Assembly (NCBI GenBank): GCA_018303405.1
Contig: JAGVYD010000015.1
Span: forward strand, 26,702 to 90,701
Source: Candidatus Woesearchaeota archaeon
GTDB lineage: Archaea; Nanobdellota; Nanobdellia; Woesearchaeales; JABMPP01
DNA: 64,000 nt
Reading direction: 5' to 3'
Shown piece after piece: positions 50,575 through 59,428 of this stretch; position 1 is the stretch's first letter, and the number at the start of each line of letters is the position of its first letter. The notes below the pieces were generated by a model that did no database searches, was not told where the DNA came from, and was given only the letters and a program-made list of their open reading frames with translations. Both the position numbers and the translations under genes were made by a program.

Positions 50575-50592
50575 AATTATAATATTATAATT
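50575..50592. promoter_or_regulatory. 18-bp AT palindrome upstream of regulator 2
   Basis: AATTATAAT/ATTATAATT, perfect symmetry, within an AT-only stretch (50565-50620) between regulator 2 and the Lrp gene. Could be an operator or simply AT-rich promoter DNA. Confidence 0.35.
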
Positions 50593-50697
50593 ATTATTAT
50601 AATTATATAATAAGAAATTAATATTTTTGGGCGCATCCATCATAACTATTCCGACGAGCCCGGAAATGGGAAAGGCTTGACAAAGGAGGATGAGAAG

Positions 50698-51168
50698 ATG
50701 ATGGAAAAAAGGGATGCCCTGATATTGAGCCATTTGAGGAATGATGCCCGCGAGACCTTGACGCGGATGAGCAGGAAAACGTCTATTCCTGTGTCAACAA
50801 TCTATGACAGGCTAAAGGCGCAGGAGAGCAGCATCATCAAAAGATACACTGCTTTGCTTGACTTCAATGAGCTTGGCTACAACGCAAGATGCAAGGTAAT
50901 ACTGAAGATTGCGCGGGAAAAAAAGGAGGCGCTTGAAAAATTTCTCATAAGCCATATCAGCGTCAACAGCCTGTACAAAATCAACAATGGCTTCGATTTT
51001 CTGGTCGAGGGCATTTTCAAGAGCATAAAGGAGAGCGAGGATTTCCTGGAGGCCCTTGAAATCAAATTCGGCGTGAAAACAAAACAGGTCTACTATATAA
51101 TTGACGACATCAAACGCGAATCCTTTATGAGCGACCCGGAACTGCTGGGAATATTGGGATTGGTTTAG
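50698..51168 (+). CDS. Lrp/AsnC-family transcriptional regulator
   Basis: 156 residues from ATG 50698 with GGAGGAT 6 nt upstream; a TTG at 50677 is ignored. N-terminal HTH: DALILSHLRNDARETLTRMS, recognition helix IPVSTIYDRLKAQE. The C-terminal RAM-like ligand domain has LDFNELGYNARCKVILKI and FDFLVEGIFKS. It responds to a small ligand, often an amino acid. Divergent from regulator 2. Confidence 0.85.
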   Translation: MMEKRDALILSHLRNDARETLTRMSRKTSIPVSTIYDRLKAQESSIIKRYTALLDFNELGYNARCKVILKIAREKKEALEKFLISHISVNSLYKINNGFDFLVEGIFKSIKESEDFLEALEIKFGVKTKQVYYIIDDIKRESFMSDPELLGILGLV

Positions 51169-51210
51169 CAACATGTGTTATGCAGGGATGGCAAAACGCA
51201 ATAGCTTTAT

Positions 51211-51507
51211 AATGTTTGGAATTTTCCACTAGTTTCTAACTGGTGGCTGGAAAGCCCATTTCAAACTTTCAAGTGAAAAATTCCTAACGTGCTCAAGAAC
51301 CACGAGGTCTGTGGAACTAAACATGACATCCCACCGGTCGTTTGCTTTAGCAAACCGACGAACAAAGTGACTCCGTCTGACCGGTGGTTCTTGACATGTC
51401 AGAAATCGACTTTGCACGCTCCGAGCTTTAGCTCGGTGAAAGAATATCGATTTCTGAGCATGATGGAAATCTTCGATTTCCAGCATCCTGAAAATGTGAA
51501 CATTTTC
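51211..51507 (+). repeat. Dispersed structured repeat, copy 2, with a run of hairpins
   Basis: The first 90 nt match 43622-43711 (about 6 differences). Outer stem CAAGAACCAC (51294-51303)/GTGGTTCTTG (51384-51393). An alternative stem CCACCGGTC (51331-51339)/GACCGGTGG (51379-51387) shares bases with the outer stem, so only one can form. Further stems follow: GTTTGC-TTTA-GCAAAC, CAGAAATCGA/TCGATTTCTG (51400-51456) around CCGAGC-TTTA-GCTCGG, GGAAATC-TTC-GATTTCC (51465-51481) and GAAAATGT/ACATTTTC (51490-51507). It ends 37 nt before the exonuclease gene start. No open frame of note. Confidence 0.8.
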
Positions 51508-51544
51508 ATGATAATTTGCAAAAATTACAGGTAAATTGGACAAA

Positions 51545-52123
51545 ATGGCTGAAACTTATTTTGTGGTGGACATTGAAACATGCCCTCATGACCTGGAAAG
51601 GCATTTTTCCATGACTGAAGAGGAAAGAAAGGAGCTGCTCAACCCAATAGATTCCAGGATAGTTGCCTTGGGCTTGCGGAGCAATGGGAAGAATTTTATC
51701 TTCCAGTCCGATGACGAGGCAGAAATGCTGTATAAATTCTGGCAGGAGTGGGAGAAATGCAGGAGCACAAGCCCGTTCATCAATCCTGTCGGGTTCAATA
51801 TCCTGAATTTCGACCTTCCATTTCTGGCCGCGAGAAGCTTTATACTTGGAGTGAAAGTTCCGCCAATCAATCTCAAGAATGCTATTGACCTGCGGGAAAA
51901 AATCAATGCCTATCGCTATGACCCAAAGCGGGGCAAGCTGAAGGAATTCGCAGAACTGCTCGGCCTTAGGGTCATGGACGTCGACGGCGCTGATGTCGCC
52001 AGGCTTTGCAAGGAAGGGGATTATGCAAAACTAAAGGAATACCTTGAAAATGACCTGATTATAACTGACGCGCTTTACAAAAGGGCCGTGGAGACAAATG
52101 TTGTCAAGATAACAAAATGGTAG
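51545..52123 (+). CDS. DEDD 3'-5' exonuclease (PolB-exonuclease-like)
   Basis: 192 residues from ATG 51545; the TTG at 51536 is ignored. Exo I YFVVDIETCPHDLE (Asp and Glu), Exo II VGFNILNFDLPFLAARS, and the final Exo III YLENDLIITDALY, where the Tyr precedes the Asp in a DEDDy-like arrangement. Resembles the proofreading domain of family B polymerases but encodes that domain alone. It could be a stand-alone proofreader, RNA processing nuclease or repair enzyme. It follows the structured repeat by 37 nt, so the repeat could be part of its 5' leader. Confidence 0.85.
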   Translation: MAETYFVVDIETCPHDLERHFSMTEEERKELLNPIDSRIVALGLRSNGKNFIFQSDDEAEMLYKFWQEWEKCRSTSPFINPVGFNILNFDLPFLAARSFILGVKVPPINLKNAIDLREKINAYRYDPKRGKLKEFAELLGLRVMDVDGADVARLCKEGDYAKLKEYLENDLIITDALYKRAVETNVVKITKW

Positions 52124-52148
52124 CTGATTTTACAATAAATAACCAGGA

Positions 52149-52586
52149 TTAAACTTCCCCTTTGAGTTTTCTTATTGCTTCAATGGTTTCCCTGTACATG
52201 CTTCTTTTTTGGGCATACTCCGGGGCAGATGAATCAAAAATGTAGGCAGAGATTCTCTCCCCTGTCACAACATCGCGAAATTCCTGGATATCCTCCAATT
52301 TGCCTTCCAATCGAAGTCCTTCGGCATTTTCACCATGGCTTTTTGCAATCTTTTGGACAAGCACATATTGGCCAGGCCTTGCAGTATAGCCGTGGTTGAG
52401 ATTGAAGATCATCTGGCTTTGCGGGTCATAGGCATCCCCGTTTTCTGAGCAGACCACAAGAAGCTTAAAGAGTTTTTTCAGAGAATCCTTTATTGGAGAC
52501 TCCTTCATCTCCCTGAGCACTAAAGCTGCTGCAAGCTGCGGCTCGTGCGCTACATGTTTTTTGAACTGCGCTGTTATATCTCCCAT
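52149..52586 (-). CDS. Protein of unknown function
   Basis: 145 residues, soluble and charged. Helix AAALVLREMKESPIKDSLKKL, strands LVVCSENGDAYDPQ and GYTARPGQYVLVQKIA, C-terminal FDSSAPEYAQKRSMYRETIEAIRKLK. No family recognised. Convergent with the exonuclease and 79 nt downstream from purB in the same orientation. Confidence 0.55.
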   Translation of the reverse strand: MGDITAQFKKHVAHEPQLAAALVLREMKESPIKDSLKKLFKLLVVCSENGDAYDPQSQMIFNLNHGYTARPGQYVLVQKIAKSHGENAEGLRLEGKLEDIQEFRDVVTGERISAYIFDSSAPEYAQKRSMYRETIEAIRKLKGEV

Positions 52587-52665
52587 ATGCGCTCTGGCAC
52601 CTGGGAAAGATGCATACTATATAAAATTTGGCAATTTTAACTATCCTACAGTAGTACTTAGAAGC

Positions 52666-54051
52666 CTAAATTTTCAATTCTTTTTTCCAATGCCTGCAGA
52701 CGCTTTCTGTTTTCCCAGCGGCAATGCCTGTGTACTTTGCCGGGTTTTTGAGAATAGCAATCTGGTCTCTTGTGAATTTGGCAAGGTAAGGCTTTAATCC
52801 TGGATCTGCGAAGACCAATTCTGCCAATGGCACATTTTTTTGCTGGCTTTCCATCGTAAGCTTTCTCACATGCTCGTGGGCGTCCGGATGGTTGTGCGCT
52901 GCCAGCAGGATGTACAGCGGCTCTGCAACAATCATGCTGCTGTTCTTCTCAAAGTTCTTTTGGATATTTTCCCTGTCAACTGAAAGCTTGAGCATGGCCT
53001 TTTCGAGCCTGGCAGCCATAATGACCAGTCCTGCCAAGATTTCCGGCACAAACCTTGATGAGGCTGAATTTGACAGGTCCCTCTGGTGCTCGCTTATCTG
53101 GTCAGAATAAACAGTTGACATCCTGGGCATAAACACCTTCCACATGCTTTTGACATTCTCAAAGCTTATTGGATTGCGCTTGTGCGGCATCGTGGACGAG
53201 CCGACCTGCTCCTTTCCAAATGCCTCGCCAACCTCTGCGATCTCGCTTCTCTGGAGATGCCTCATGTCATCTGCAAGGTTTGCCATGACGCCCATGGCTG
53301 AAATGACTGCATGAACATAATCTGCCAAAAATTCCGGCTCAACAATCTGCGTTGAATGCGTTGCGGGCTTAAGTCCCAATTTTTTCAGCACATCATTTTC
53401 AAAGCCTTCAGGGTCCTTGAAAAACAACCCTGATGCATTGTAGGCGCCAACTGCGCCTGAGATTTTTCCACGCAGGTTTTCTGTGGCCTGCTTTAGTGCA
53501 ACAATCCTTGTGCCGAGCCTGGAGACATATTCGGACAATGCAAAGCCGAATGTTATTGGCTCCGCGTGCTGGCCGTGTGTCCTGCCTATCTGCAGGGTTT
53601 CTTTTTCCCTCAATGCAATGCCTATCAGGGTTTTTTCGAGCGATAACAAAGAGGGTATTAATGCATTTTCCCCGGCTTCCCTGCAGCGCATTGCCTCTGC
53701 TGTGCTGATGATGTCATGGCTCGTTGCCGTGAAATGCACGAACGGCTTGGCCTGGGGGCTCAATCGCTTCCTAATCATGTTTGCCAATGCCCTGACATTG
53801 TGCTTAATCCTGTCTTCCTCAACATAAACCTCTTCTGCCGTGACCTTTTCAGCGGCCTTTTCCACTTCCTCTGCAATTTTCCTGGAGCAGACTTTTCTCT
53901 CAGCGAGCGTTTTTGTGAGCGCGACTTCAACTTTAAGCATGTACCTAATCATCGCCGCCTCAGAAAGGTATGGAGCCAATTTTGAGAACACAGACTTATC
54001 CCTGCCATAATACCTGAAATCAAGAGGGGATATATTGTCGAATATGTCCAT
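52666..54051 (-). CDS. purB: Adenylosuccinate lyase
   Basis: 461 residues. It cleaves SAICAR and adenylosuccinate, giving fumarate. Signatures are the fumarase-superfamily loop GSSTMPHKRNPISFENVKS, HFTATSHDI and GRTHGQHAEPITFG, with full length. The first residues FDNISPLDFRYYGRD match archaeal PurB N termini. It precedes the Tat-lipoprotein gene (divergent) and belongs functionally to the pur operon starting at 55 kb, though the two are separate transcripts. Confidence 0.95.
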   Translation of the reverse strand: MDIFDNISPLDFRYYGRDKSVFSKLAPYLSEAAMIRYMLKVEVALTKTLAERKVCSRKIAEEVEKAAEKVTAEEVYVEEDRIKHNVRALANMIRKRLSPQAKPFVHFTATSHDIISTAEAMRCREAGENALIPSLLSLEKTLIGIALREKETLQIGRTHGQHAEPITFGFALSEYVSRLGTRIVALKQATENLRGKISGAVGAYNASGLFFKDPEGFENDVLKKLGLKPATHSTQIVEPEFLADYVHAVISAMGVMANLADDMRHLQRSEIAEVGEAFGKEQVGSSTMPHKRNPISFENVKSMWKVFMPRMSTVYSDQISEHQRDLSNSASSRFVPEILAGLVIMAARLEKAMLKLSVDRENIQKNFEKNSSMIVAEPLYILLAAHNHPDAHEHVRKLTMESQQKNVPLAELVFADPGLKPYLAKFTRDQIAILKNPAKYTGIAAGKTESVCRHWKKELKI

Positions 54052-54331
54052 GCCAATTAGAGATGCCTGTCATTTAAAAGGATTGCGGAAAATAATTTTA
54101 CCATTATGCAGGGAGTAAATCGGCAAGATTTATAAACTGGAATGGTCTTTTATTGGATATACATAACAAATTATGACCAAGGGGGCTGAAGAGGTTTGAC
54201 AAGTCAGTCAGGGCTGCCACAAATGATGACATTCCTCCAAATGTCAGGATCCACTGATGCACAGCACTGAATTTTGTTTAGGATGATGTTTGGTCTTGGA
54301 TTACACTGAAATGTTGTGGAGAGACGATAAA

Positions 54332-55213
54332 ATGGCTACCAGAACAAATTACGATGCATCAAGGCGGGATTTTCTAAAAGCAATGGCCGTGCTTGGCAGC
54401 GGAGCCATAGCTTCAGGCTGCAGCGCCGTTGACCTTACAAGAATGGTGCAGGGCGCAAATGCAATTGGTGCCGGCAGGGTTGACTTCAGAAAGGCAAAGG
54501 CCGATTCAACTCCTGCAATAAGGCAACTATTTATTGATGATGTTTTGGCAGGGTATTACACAATCGGCACCAAGCCAAAAAGTGTCGCAAGCGTAAGATA
54601 CTCTGAACTTTCTGACCGGGGTGAAACCCGTGTTAATGCCTATGACTTGCCAGATCTTTCATTCATCAAGGTAGTTGGAGAAAAAGCAGGGGAGCTTGGA
54701 ACAGGAATAAAGTCGCGATTGTATGTCACGCCAAATGCATTTGGCCAGCTTGTGCAAAATGAAAATGATTTTTTTGGCCATTTAAAATATGCGTACAATC
54801 TGGCTGAGCAACTGTACAGCAATCTCGATGGAATTGAATGGGGCGAAGTCATTAAAACTTTGGGCACAGACAACAGATATACTCTGAATAACCTGCGCGG
54901 CCTGGCCGCGGCGGTGGCACAGTACAGGGATGCAAGCAATACTGCCTGGAGCAAAACCAACGAGCATATTGTTGACTTTAATTACCTCAGCCGTTACTTT
55001 GGATTAATTTCCGATAATGGAGTTTCACAAACCGGCAAGGAGGATTTTGCGAGGAAATATTTTAATCCGTATTTCTTTGAAAGATTTGATGAGCTGGAAC
55101 AGAGCGGTGTTGCCTACAAGCTGATTAAGAAGGAGGGAGTGTACCATATTGAAAAGAACGGCAATGCAGTGCCCCTGCCGGCATCCGTACAGGGGTTAGT
55201 GAAGAAATCGTAA
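54332..55213 (+). CDS. Tat-exported lipoprotein of unknown function
   Basis: 293 residues from ATG 54332. Near-perfect twin-arginine motif SRRDFLKAM, a hydrophobic core AVLGSGAIASGC ending at a lipobox Cys (SGC), so it is probably a Tat-exported lipoprotein. The mature part is mainly helical with NAFGQLVQNENDFFGHLKYAYN-like segments and no recognised family. The Tat pathway is also implied by SRRKFMG in the kinase-GH88 gene. It is flanked by purB (divergent) and the HAD gene (convergent). Confidence 0.75.
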   Translation: MATRTNYDASRRDFLKAMAVLGSGAIASGCSAVDLTRMVQGANAIGAGRVDFRKAKADSTPAIRQLFIDDVLAGYYTIGTKPKSVASVRYSELSDRGETRVNAYDLPDLSFIKVVGEKAGELGTGIKSRLYVTPNAFGQLVQNENDFFGHLKYAYNLAEQLYSNLDGIEWGEVIKTLGTDNRYTLNNLRGLAAAVAQYRDASNTAWSKTNEHIVDFNYLSRYFGLISDNGVSQTGKEDFARKYFNPYFFERFDELEQSGVAYKLIKKEGVYHIEKNGNAVPLPASVQGLVKKS

Positions 55214-55222
55214 AATCCTCTG

Positions 55223-55846
55223 CTAAACCATTTTTACAATTTGGTTCAATCTTTCTATCCTTTTATTGCCCGCAGTTTTCAAGCCGATGAAATAAATCCC
55301 TGCTGCCCTGGCTGCTATCTTGTCAGTATGCTTGTCACCGATGTAAATTACCTGGCTGGCCTTAAGATTGAGCCGCTTTAAAGCAAGAAGCAGCATGTCA
55401 GGCGCAGGCTTGATTTTTTTCACATCATACCTGAATACCATTGTTTTGAAATATTTGGGCAAGCCAAATTTCTGCACAGTTGGAAATGAAAGATTCCGGG
55501 GGGTGTTGGTCACGGTTGCAAGGGTCAAACCTTTTTTCTTCAATCCCTTTAAGGTTGGGATTGTGTCAGAAAAAATGCTCACCTTATTGATGTGCTTCAT
55601 GTAGTTTTTGTGTATGTATTCCCTAATCTTTCCCATGGCTTCCTTTTTTGCCTTGCCTGACAAACTCCTGGTTAAGTGCCTGGAGAACTCGCCAGCATGA
55701 GTCAAAAAAGTGCTTTTTTTCTGCGGCTGCATGTTCAGCTCTTTCAGGATTCCCTGAAACAGCACCCACCACAATCCATCCTCAGAATCAATTAGGGTTC
55801 CATCTATATCCAAAATAATTGCCTTTATTTGTTTTGGGATTCTCAT
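55223..55846 (-). CDS. HAD-superfamily phosphatase (phosphoglycolate phosphatase-like)
   Basis: 207 residues. Motif I IILDIDGTLIDSEDGLW, motif II ATVTNTPRNL, motif III Lys in VKKIKPAPDMLLL and motif IV YIGDKHTDKIAARAAGI, with a small helical cap after motif I. Substrate unknown. Last gene of the pur operon, overlapping the unknown gene before it by 4 nt. Confidence 0.88.
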   Translation of the reverse strand: MRIPKQIKAIILDIDGTLIDSEDGLWWVLFQGILKELNMQPQKKSTFLTHAGEFSRHLTRSLSGKAKKEAMGKIREYIHKNYMKHINKVSIFSDTIPTLKGLKKKGLTLATVTNTPRNLSFPTVQKFGLPKYFKTMVFRYDVKKIKPAPDMLLLALKRLNLKASQVIYIGDKHTDKIAARAAGIYFIGLKTAGNKRIERLNQIVKMV

Positions 55847-56700
55847 TTTGCAGCATCTTTGAGCTTTTGCCGGATGGTATCGCCATCAACGGCAAGGAAG
55901 TTGGCGTTCCCCCAAATGTAGGTCGCCATAATGCCATCCATAGCATCTGGATTAAAGGTTAGAAAATAAACATGGGGCTTGCTGAAATCGGTTTCGTCAA
56001 AATTATGTATGTTGGGATAAGTTTCTGTATTATACCTCTGCCTAACCCTGTGAAGAAACGCCTCTGCCTTTCTCTGTCCCCCTACCCTTGATATGAATAA
56101 TGGGTCTTCAAGCAAAGTATCCAAAAATTGGTCTTCCGACCGGCTTTGGCTGATTTGCGATGCATCAAGCACAATTGCATGGCCTCTCGGCAAATTGGCA
56201 ATGCCGCGCCTGTAATCTGAAAAAGAATAAACTTCAATATCCCTTCCATCCGGCAGTTTACCCTTGAGCAAATCCCTAATTTCGCCAAATCCGGCCTGTG
56301 ATTTTATTTGATCAATGTCTGTCAATTCAGCGCCCACTCCCTGAAGGCCGGGCATGGAGGAATAATCCCCTGGCTGTGCAGTCCGCACATCGATTTTTGA
56401 AGGCGTGTTTATGAAGCCGCCACCGTGAAGGACAATCACAACATTGTTGCCTGCTCCAGACACTCCGGCAATCTCTTCGGTATTGGATGTATGGAAACCA
56501 TCCCATATCTTACTGTCAAACCTGGAGTTTATGCTGCTGTTAATCAACTCCGGCATGGTTGCAATAATCCCATCAGGACCGGAAAAATCCCTTGCGACCA
56601 GGAGCGCATGGGGCACGGAGTCCCCATAAAACGCATTTGCCTGGAGCCTGGAAACCACGCCCCTGCCCGGAAGCGAAACATTGTACAATTCTATTGTCAT
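55843..56700 (-). CDS. Protein of unknown function in the pur operon
   Basis: 285 residues, no membrane segment. Segments: ELYNVSLPGRGVVSRLQANAF, VVIVLHGGGFINTPSKIDV, DIDQIKSQAGFGEIRDLLKG, GHAIVLDASQISQSRSEDQF and HVYFLTFNPDAMDGIMATYIWGN, mixed alpha/beta. The HGGGF segment is like an oxyanion loop of hydrolases, but I see no nucleophile elbow. Placed between purC (14 nt) and the HAD gene (4-nt overlap), it is likely co-expressed with purine synthesis, yet I cannot name its function. Confidence 0.6.
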   Translation of the reverse strand: MTIELYNVSLPGRGVVSRLQANAFYGDSVPHALLVARDFSGPDGIIATMPELINSSINSRFDSKIWDGFHTSNTEEIAGVSGAGNNVVIVLHGGGFINTPSKIDVRTAQPGDYSSMPGLQGVGAELTDIDQIKSQAGFGEIRDLLKGKLPDGRDIEVYSFSDYRRGIANLPRGHAIVLDASQISQSRSEDQFLDTLLEDPLFISRVGGQRKAEAFLHRVRQRYNTETYPNIHNFDETDFSKPHVYFLTFNPDAMDGIMATYIWGNANFLAVDGDTIRQKLKDAAK

Positions 56701-56713
56701 CTGCCTTGCCTTT

Positions 56714-57676
56714 TCATCTTAAGTATCCTTTCTCCTTCAGATTATTCGTGACCCTTGCGAGGATGCCTCCCTTATGCTGCTCAAACTCCTTCCCTGTCAT
56801 CTGCTCATAGACTTCAATGTACCTTCTGGCTGCCTCTATCCTGACTTCATCCGGCAGCTTTGGTGGCTCGCCATCGCCCATATAGTTCCGCTCTGAGATG
56901 AGCCACTGCCTTACGTATTCCTTGTCAAGCTGCTTCTGCTCCATTCCATCCTCGAATAATTGCTTGTAGCTGTCAAGGTACCAGAACCTTGAGGAATCAG
57001 GTGTGTGGATTTCATCAATCAGCACCAATTTGCCGTCAAGCAGTCCGAATTCGTATTTTGTGTCGACAAGGATCAGGTTGTTTCGCTGCAAAAGCTCTGT
57101 TCCATGCTCATACAGCTTTAATGAAACTTCCTCAATCTGTTTCCAAATCCCAGGAGAAACAAGCTTTTGCGCAACAATTTCCTTTGGTGTTATCGGCATG
57201 TCATGCTCGCCGTGCTCTGCCTTGGTGGAAGGCGTAAGAATAGGCTGGTCAAAAGGCTGCTGGTGTATCATGCCCTCAGGAAACTTGATTCCGTACATGT
57301 CCCTTTTGCCGGATTTATAATCGCGCCAAAGGCTTCCCGTAATATAGCCTCGAACAATAACCTCAACTGGCAGAGGCTCGCATTCCAGCCCGACCATGAC
57401 ATTTGGGTCTGGGACATCAATGGCATGGCTTTTTACAATGTGCTTGGTGTGCTCAAACCAATGAGCAGCAATTTGGTTGAGAACCTGGCCTTTAAACGGG
57501 ACTTTCCCAACAATGTGGTCAAAGCATGATATCCTGTCAGTAACAACTATCAGCCTTTTCCTGCCGGGCAGGGAATAATTATCCCTTACCTTGCCCTGGT
57601 ATTTGTTTGGCAGCCCAAAGTCTGTTTTGTCGAGAGTATTATTGAGCTCATCCCTGATCTGTTTTGTTGTCAGCAT
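56714..57676 (-). CDS. purC: SAICAR synthetase
   Basis: 320 residues, the longer PurC type. Joins CAIR and aspartate with ATP. Motifs: the start TDFGLPNKYQGKVRDNYSLPGRKRLIVVTDRIS (in parts), GQVLNQIAAHWFEHTKHI, EVIVRGYITGSLWRDYKSG, ILTPSTKAEHGEHD and LVDTKYEFG with LIDEIHTPDSSRFW. Four signature blocks are all present and in order. Coupled to an inositol-monophosphatase-like gene upstream. Confidence 0.95.
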   Translation of the reverse strand: MLTTKQIRDELNNTLDKTDFGLPNKYQGKVRDNYSLPGRKRLIVVTDRISCFDHIVGKVPFKGQVLNQIAAHWFEHTKHIVKSHAIDVPDPNVMVGLECEPLPVEVIVRGYITGSLWRDYKSGKRDMYGIKFPEGMIHQQPFDQPILTPSTKAEHGEHDMPITPKEIVAQKLVSPGIWKQIEEVSLKLYEHGTELLQRNNLILVDTKYEFGLLDGKLVLIDEIHTPDSSRFWYLDSYKQLFEDGMEQKQLDKEYVRQWLISERNYMGDGEPPKLPDEVRIEAARRYIEVYEQMTGKEFEQHKGGILARVTNNLKEKGYLR

Positions 57677-57704
57677 TTCTTCACCTCATACTGCTGGCCC
57701 AAGC

Positions 57705-58523
57705 CTATTTAATGAATTTTTTAACGTACTCAACCAACTTATCATGCAAAATCCCATTGGAAAGTATGAACAAGGTATTTTCCGGCATGCCAAGGGTTAA
57801 TGGAGCGCCATCAATAGTGGTTGCCTTGCCGCCGGCCTCTTCAATTATCATTGAAATTGGCACGACATCATGCGGTGGAACCAAGTTGGCAATGTTTGCT
57901 TCCATTTTGCCCGTTGCCATGGACATGCCCGTCATGCCTATGCTGCCTGTCCTGGTTGTTTTCTGAAAATGCCAGAATGCATGGCTGCTGAGCTCCAGCA
58001 ATTCACCTGCATGAAAATCCGTCCGGGCAATCCCAATTGCGCACCTTGCATCCTCCAATGCGCTGATTTTGGACACATGCTGCCTCTTATCACCCAGAAA
58101 AGCCCCTTTTCCCTTTTCTGCCCAAAGCATTTGCCTGGTCATAGGCTGGTAATTGACCACGAAAACAGGCACGTTTCCCCTGGCAATTGTGATTATTGTT
58201 GTGATGTTCGGGAAGCCGAATGTAAAATTTACTGTGCCGTCAAGCGGGTCAATAAGCCAGTGGAATCCCCTGTCATCATAATCTTCTGTCCTTCCCAGCT
58301 CTTCCCCTGAAATGTGGGCGCCTGGAAATTTTGCCCGTATCATCTCCCTGACGCGCTTTTCAACATCCTTGTCAGCCTGGGTAACATAATCACCCCTGGT
58401 TTTCTGTGTTTTTTCAATGTTGGCATGAAAATATTTTTCTATTATTTTGCCGGCTTCTATGGCAGCGTCAAATGCCACCTTTTTCATTTCCTCAAATTCC
58501 TTGGGATTATAGCTCTCCTGCAT
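57705..58523 (-). CDS. Inositol-monophosphatase-family phosphatase
   Basis: 272 residues from ATG 58523 (58562 is in frame but overlaps purE). Metal-binding motifs: ISGEELGRTEDY (Glu-Glu), WLIDPLDGTVNFTFGFP (two Asp) and, late, HDVVPISMIIEEAGG (the WD-type motif with the Trp changed). Such enzymes hydrolyse inositol phosphate or fructose 1,6-bisphosphate in archaea. Location inside the pur operon is odd and not explained by a known purine step; it may make or remove a sugar phosphate. Confidence 0.85.
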   Translation of the reverse strand: MQESYNPKEFEEMKKVAFDAAIEAGKIIEKYFHANIEKTQKTRGDYVTQADKDVEKRVREMIRAKFPGAHISGEELGRTEDYDDRGFHWLIDPLDGTVNFTFGFPNITTIITIARGNVPVFVVNYQPMTRQMLWAEKGKGAFLGDKRQHVSKISALEDARCAIGIARTDFHAGELLELSSHAFWHFQKTTRTGSIGMTGMSMATGKMEANIANLVPPHDVVPISMIIEEAGGKATTIDGAPLTLGMPENTLFILSNGILHDKLVEYVKKFIK

Positions 58524-58545
58524 TTTGTTTTCCAGCCCCCTGCAA

Positions 58546-59325
58546 TTATTGCAGCCCTTCAATTATCTTCCTTTTCAGGGAGTCGCGGTAATCTTTGAGC
58601 TTTGATGCGTACTTTCCGGAATAATCCAGGATTTCAACAGCCGCAATTGCCGCATTCTCTGCCCTGCCAACGCCCACCCACAGCCCTTTTCTCATCATGT
58701 GGAAAAGCTCCAGGCTTTTTTCAGGCGTGGAAGTGTCAATCAGCGGGACATTTATTGTCAACCCTTTTTCCTCGTCAGCGTTTCCAAAATTGATATTGAC
58801 ATTTTTTAGGTTGGGAGAATCAGCAAATTCATGGCTTACCCCAAACTGATCCAGCATTTCAATTGCTTTTTTGGCTTTCTGGTTTTTTATGTCGCCAATG
58901 ATTGTGACTCCATGGTATTCGCGGAGCATGAGCTTTGCATATTTTGCAGCTTCATCAGCATTGTCAGGCCCCACAGCCAGGACTGGTATTCCAGGAGGCA
59001 TCTGCACAATCGCAAGCAGCGAATCCATGCCTGAAAAATTGCTGTCCACAGGAACTCCAATTACAGGCCTTATTGTCTTGGAAGCAACAACGCCGGGAAG
59101 ATGCGCGGCAAGGCCAGCGCCTGCGACAAATACCATTGCCTTTGACTTACCCATGATGTCATCAAGAATATCCGGGCTTCTGTGCGCTGAACAGACAACT
59201 GCAGCGCTCTTTGGAACATTCGCCTGAATCCTGTCATAAACCTTGCTGTCAGAATCGCTGCCGAAAATGATAAGCACTTCTGCTCCCAAAGCCCCGGTCA
59301 AAACTGAAGATCGGCCATTATTCAT
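58546..59325 (-). CDS. purE: Phosphoribosylaminoimidazole carboxylase PurE, double-domain
   Basis: 259 residues from ATG 59325 with GGAGG upstream; an upstream in-frame stretch to 59526 is not similar. It converts AIR/N5-CAIR to CAIR. First PurE domain: IFGSDSDSKVYD, CSAHRSPDILDDI, GAGLAAHLPGVVASKTIRPVIGVP (in parts) and VQMPPGIPVLAVG. A second, degenerate PurE-like half follows (TIIGDIKNQKAKKAIEML, GVGRAENAAIAAVEIL). Tandem PurE chains occur in methanogens. Between purS and the IMPase gene. Confidence 0.9.
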   Translation of the reverse strand: MNNGRSSVLTGALGAEVLIIFGSDSDSKVYDRIQANVPKSAAVVCSAHRSPDILDDIMGKSKAMVFVAGAGLAAHLPGVVASKTIRPVIGVPVDSNFSGMDSLLAIVQMPPGIPVLAVGPDNADEAAKYAKLMLREYHGVTIIGDIKNQKAKKAIEMLDQFGVSHEFADSPNLKNVNINFGNADEEKGLTINVPLIDTSTPEKSLELFHMMRKGLWVGVGRAENAAIAAVEILDYSGKYASKLKDYRDSLKRKIIEGLQ

Positions 59326-59428
59326 ATGCACCCCTCCGCTATAAAGGCATCCGGAATTCCTTAAATATCTTTGCATGTAAGATGCGGAATCGCGCAGCCA
59401 ATGGTACCTTGATTCGGATAAATGAAAC

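Noticed and set aside
51229..51543. Minus-strand frame across the 51.2-kb structured repeat.
   Set aside because: The stretch is a run of stems; the frame has no family signs and the other copy of the repeat does not preserve it.
52561..53110. Small plus-strand frames opposite purB.
   Set aside because: Antisense to purB, whose full reading frame and motifs are clear.
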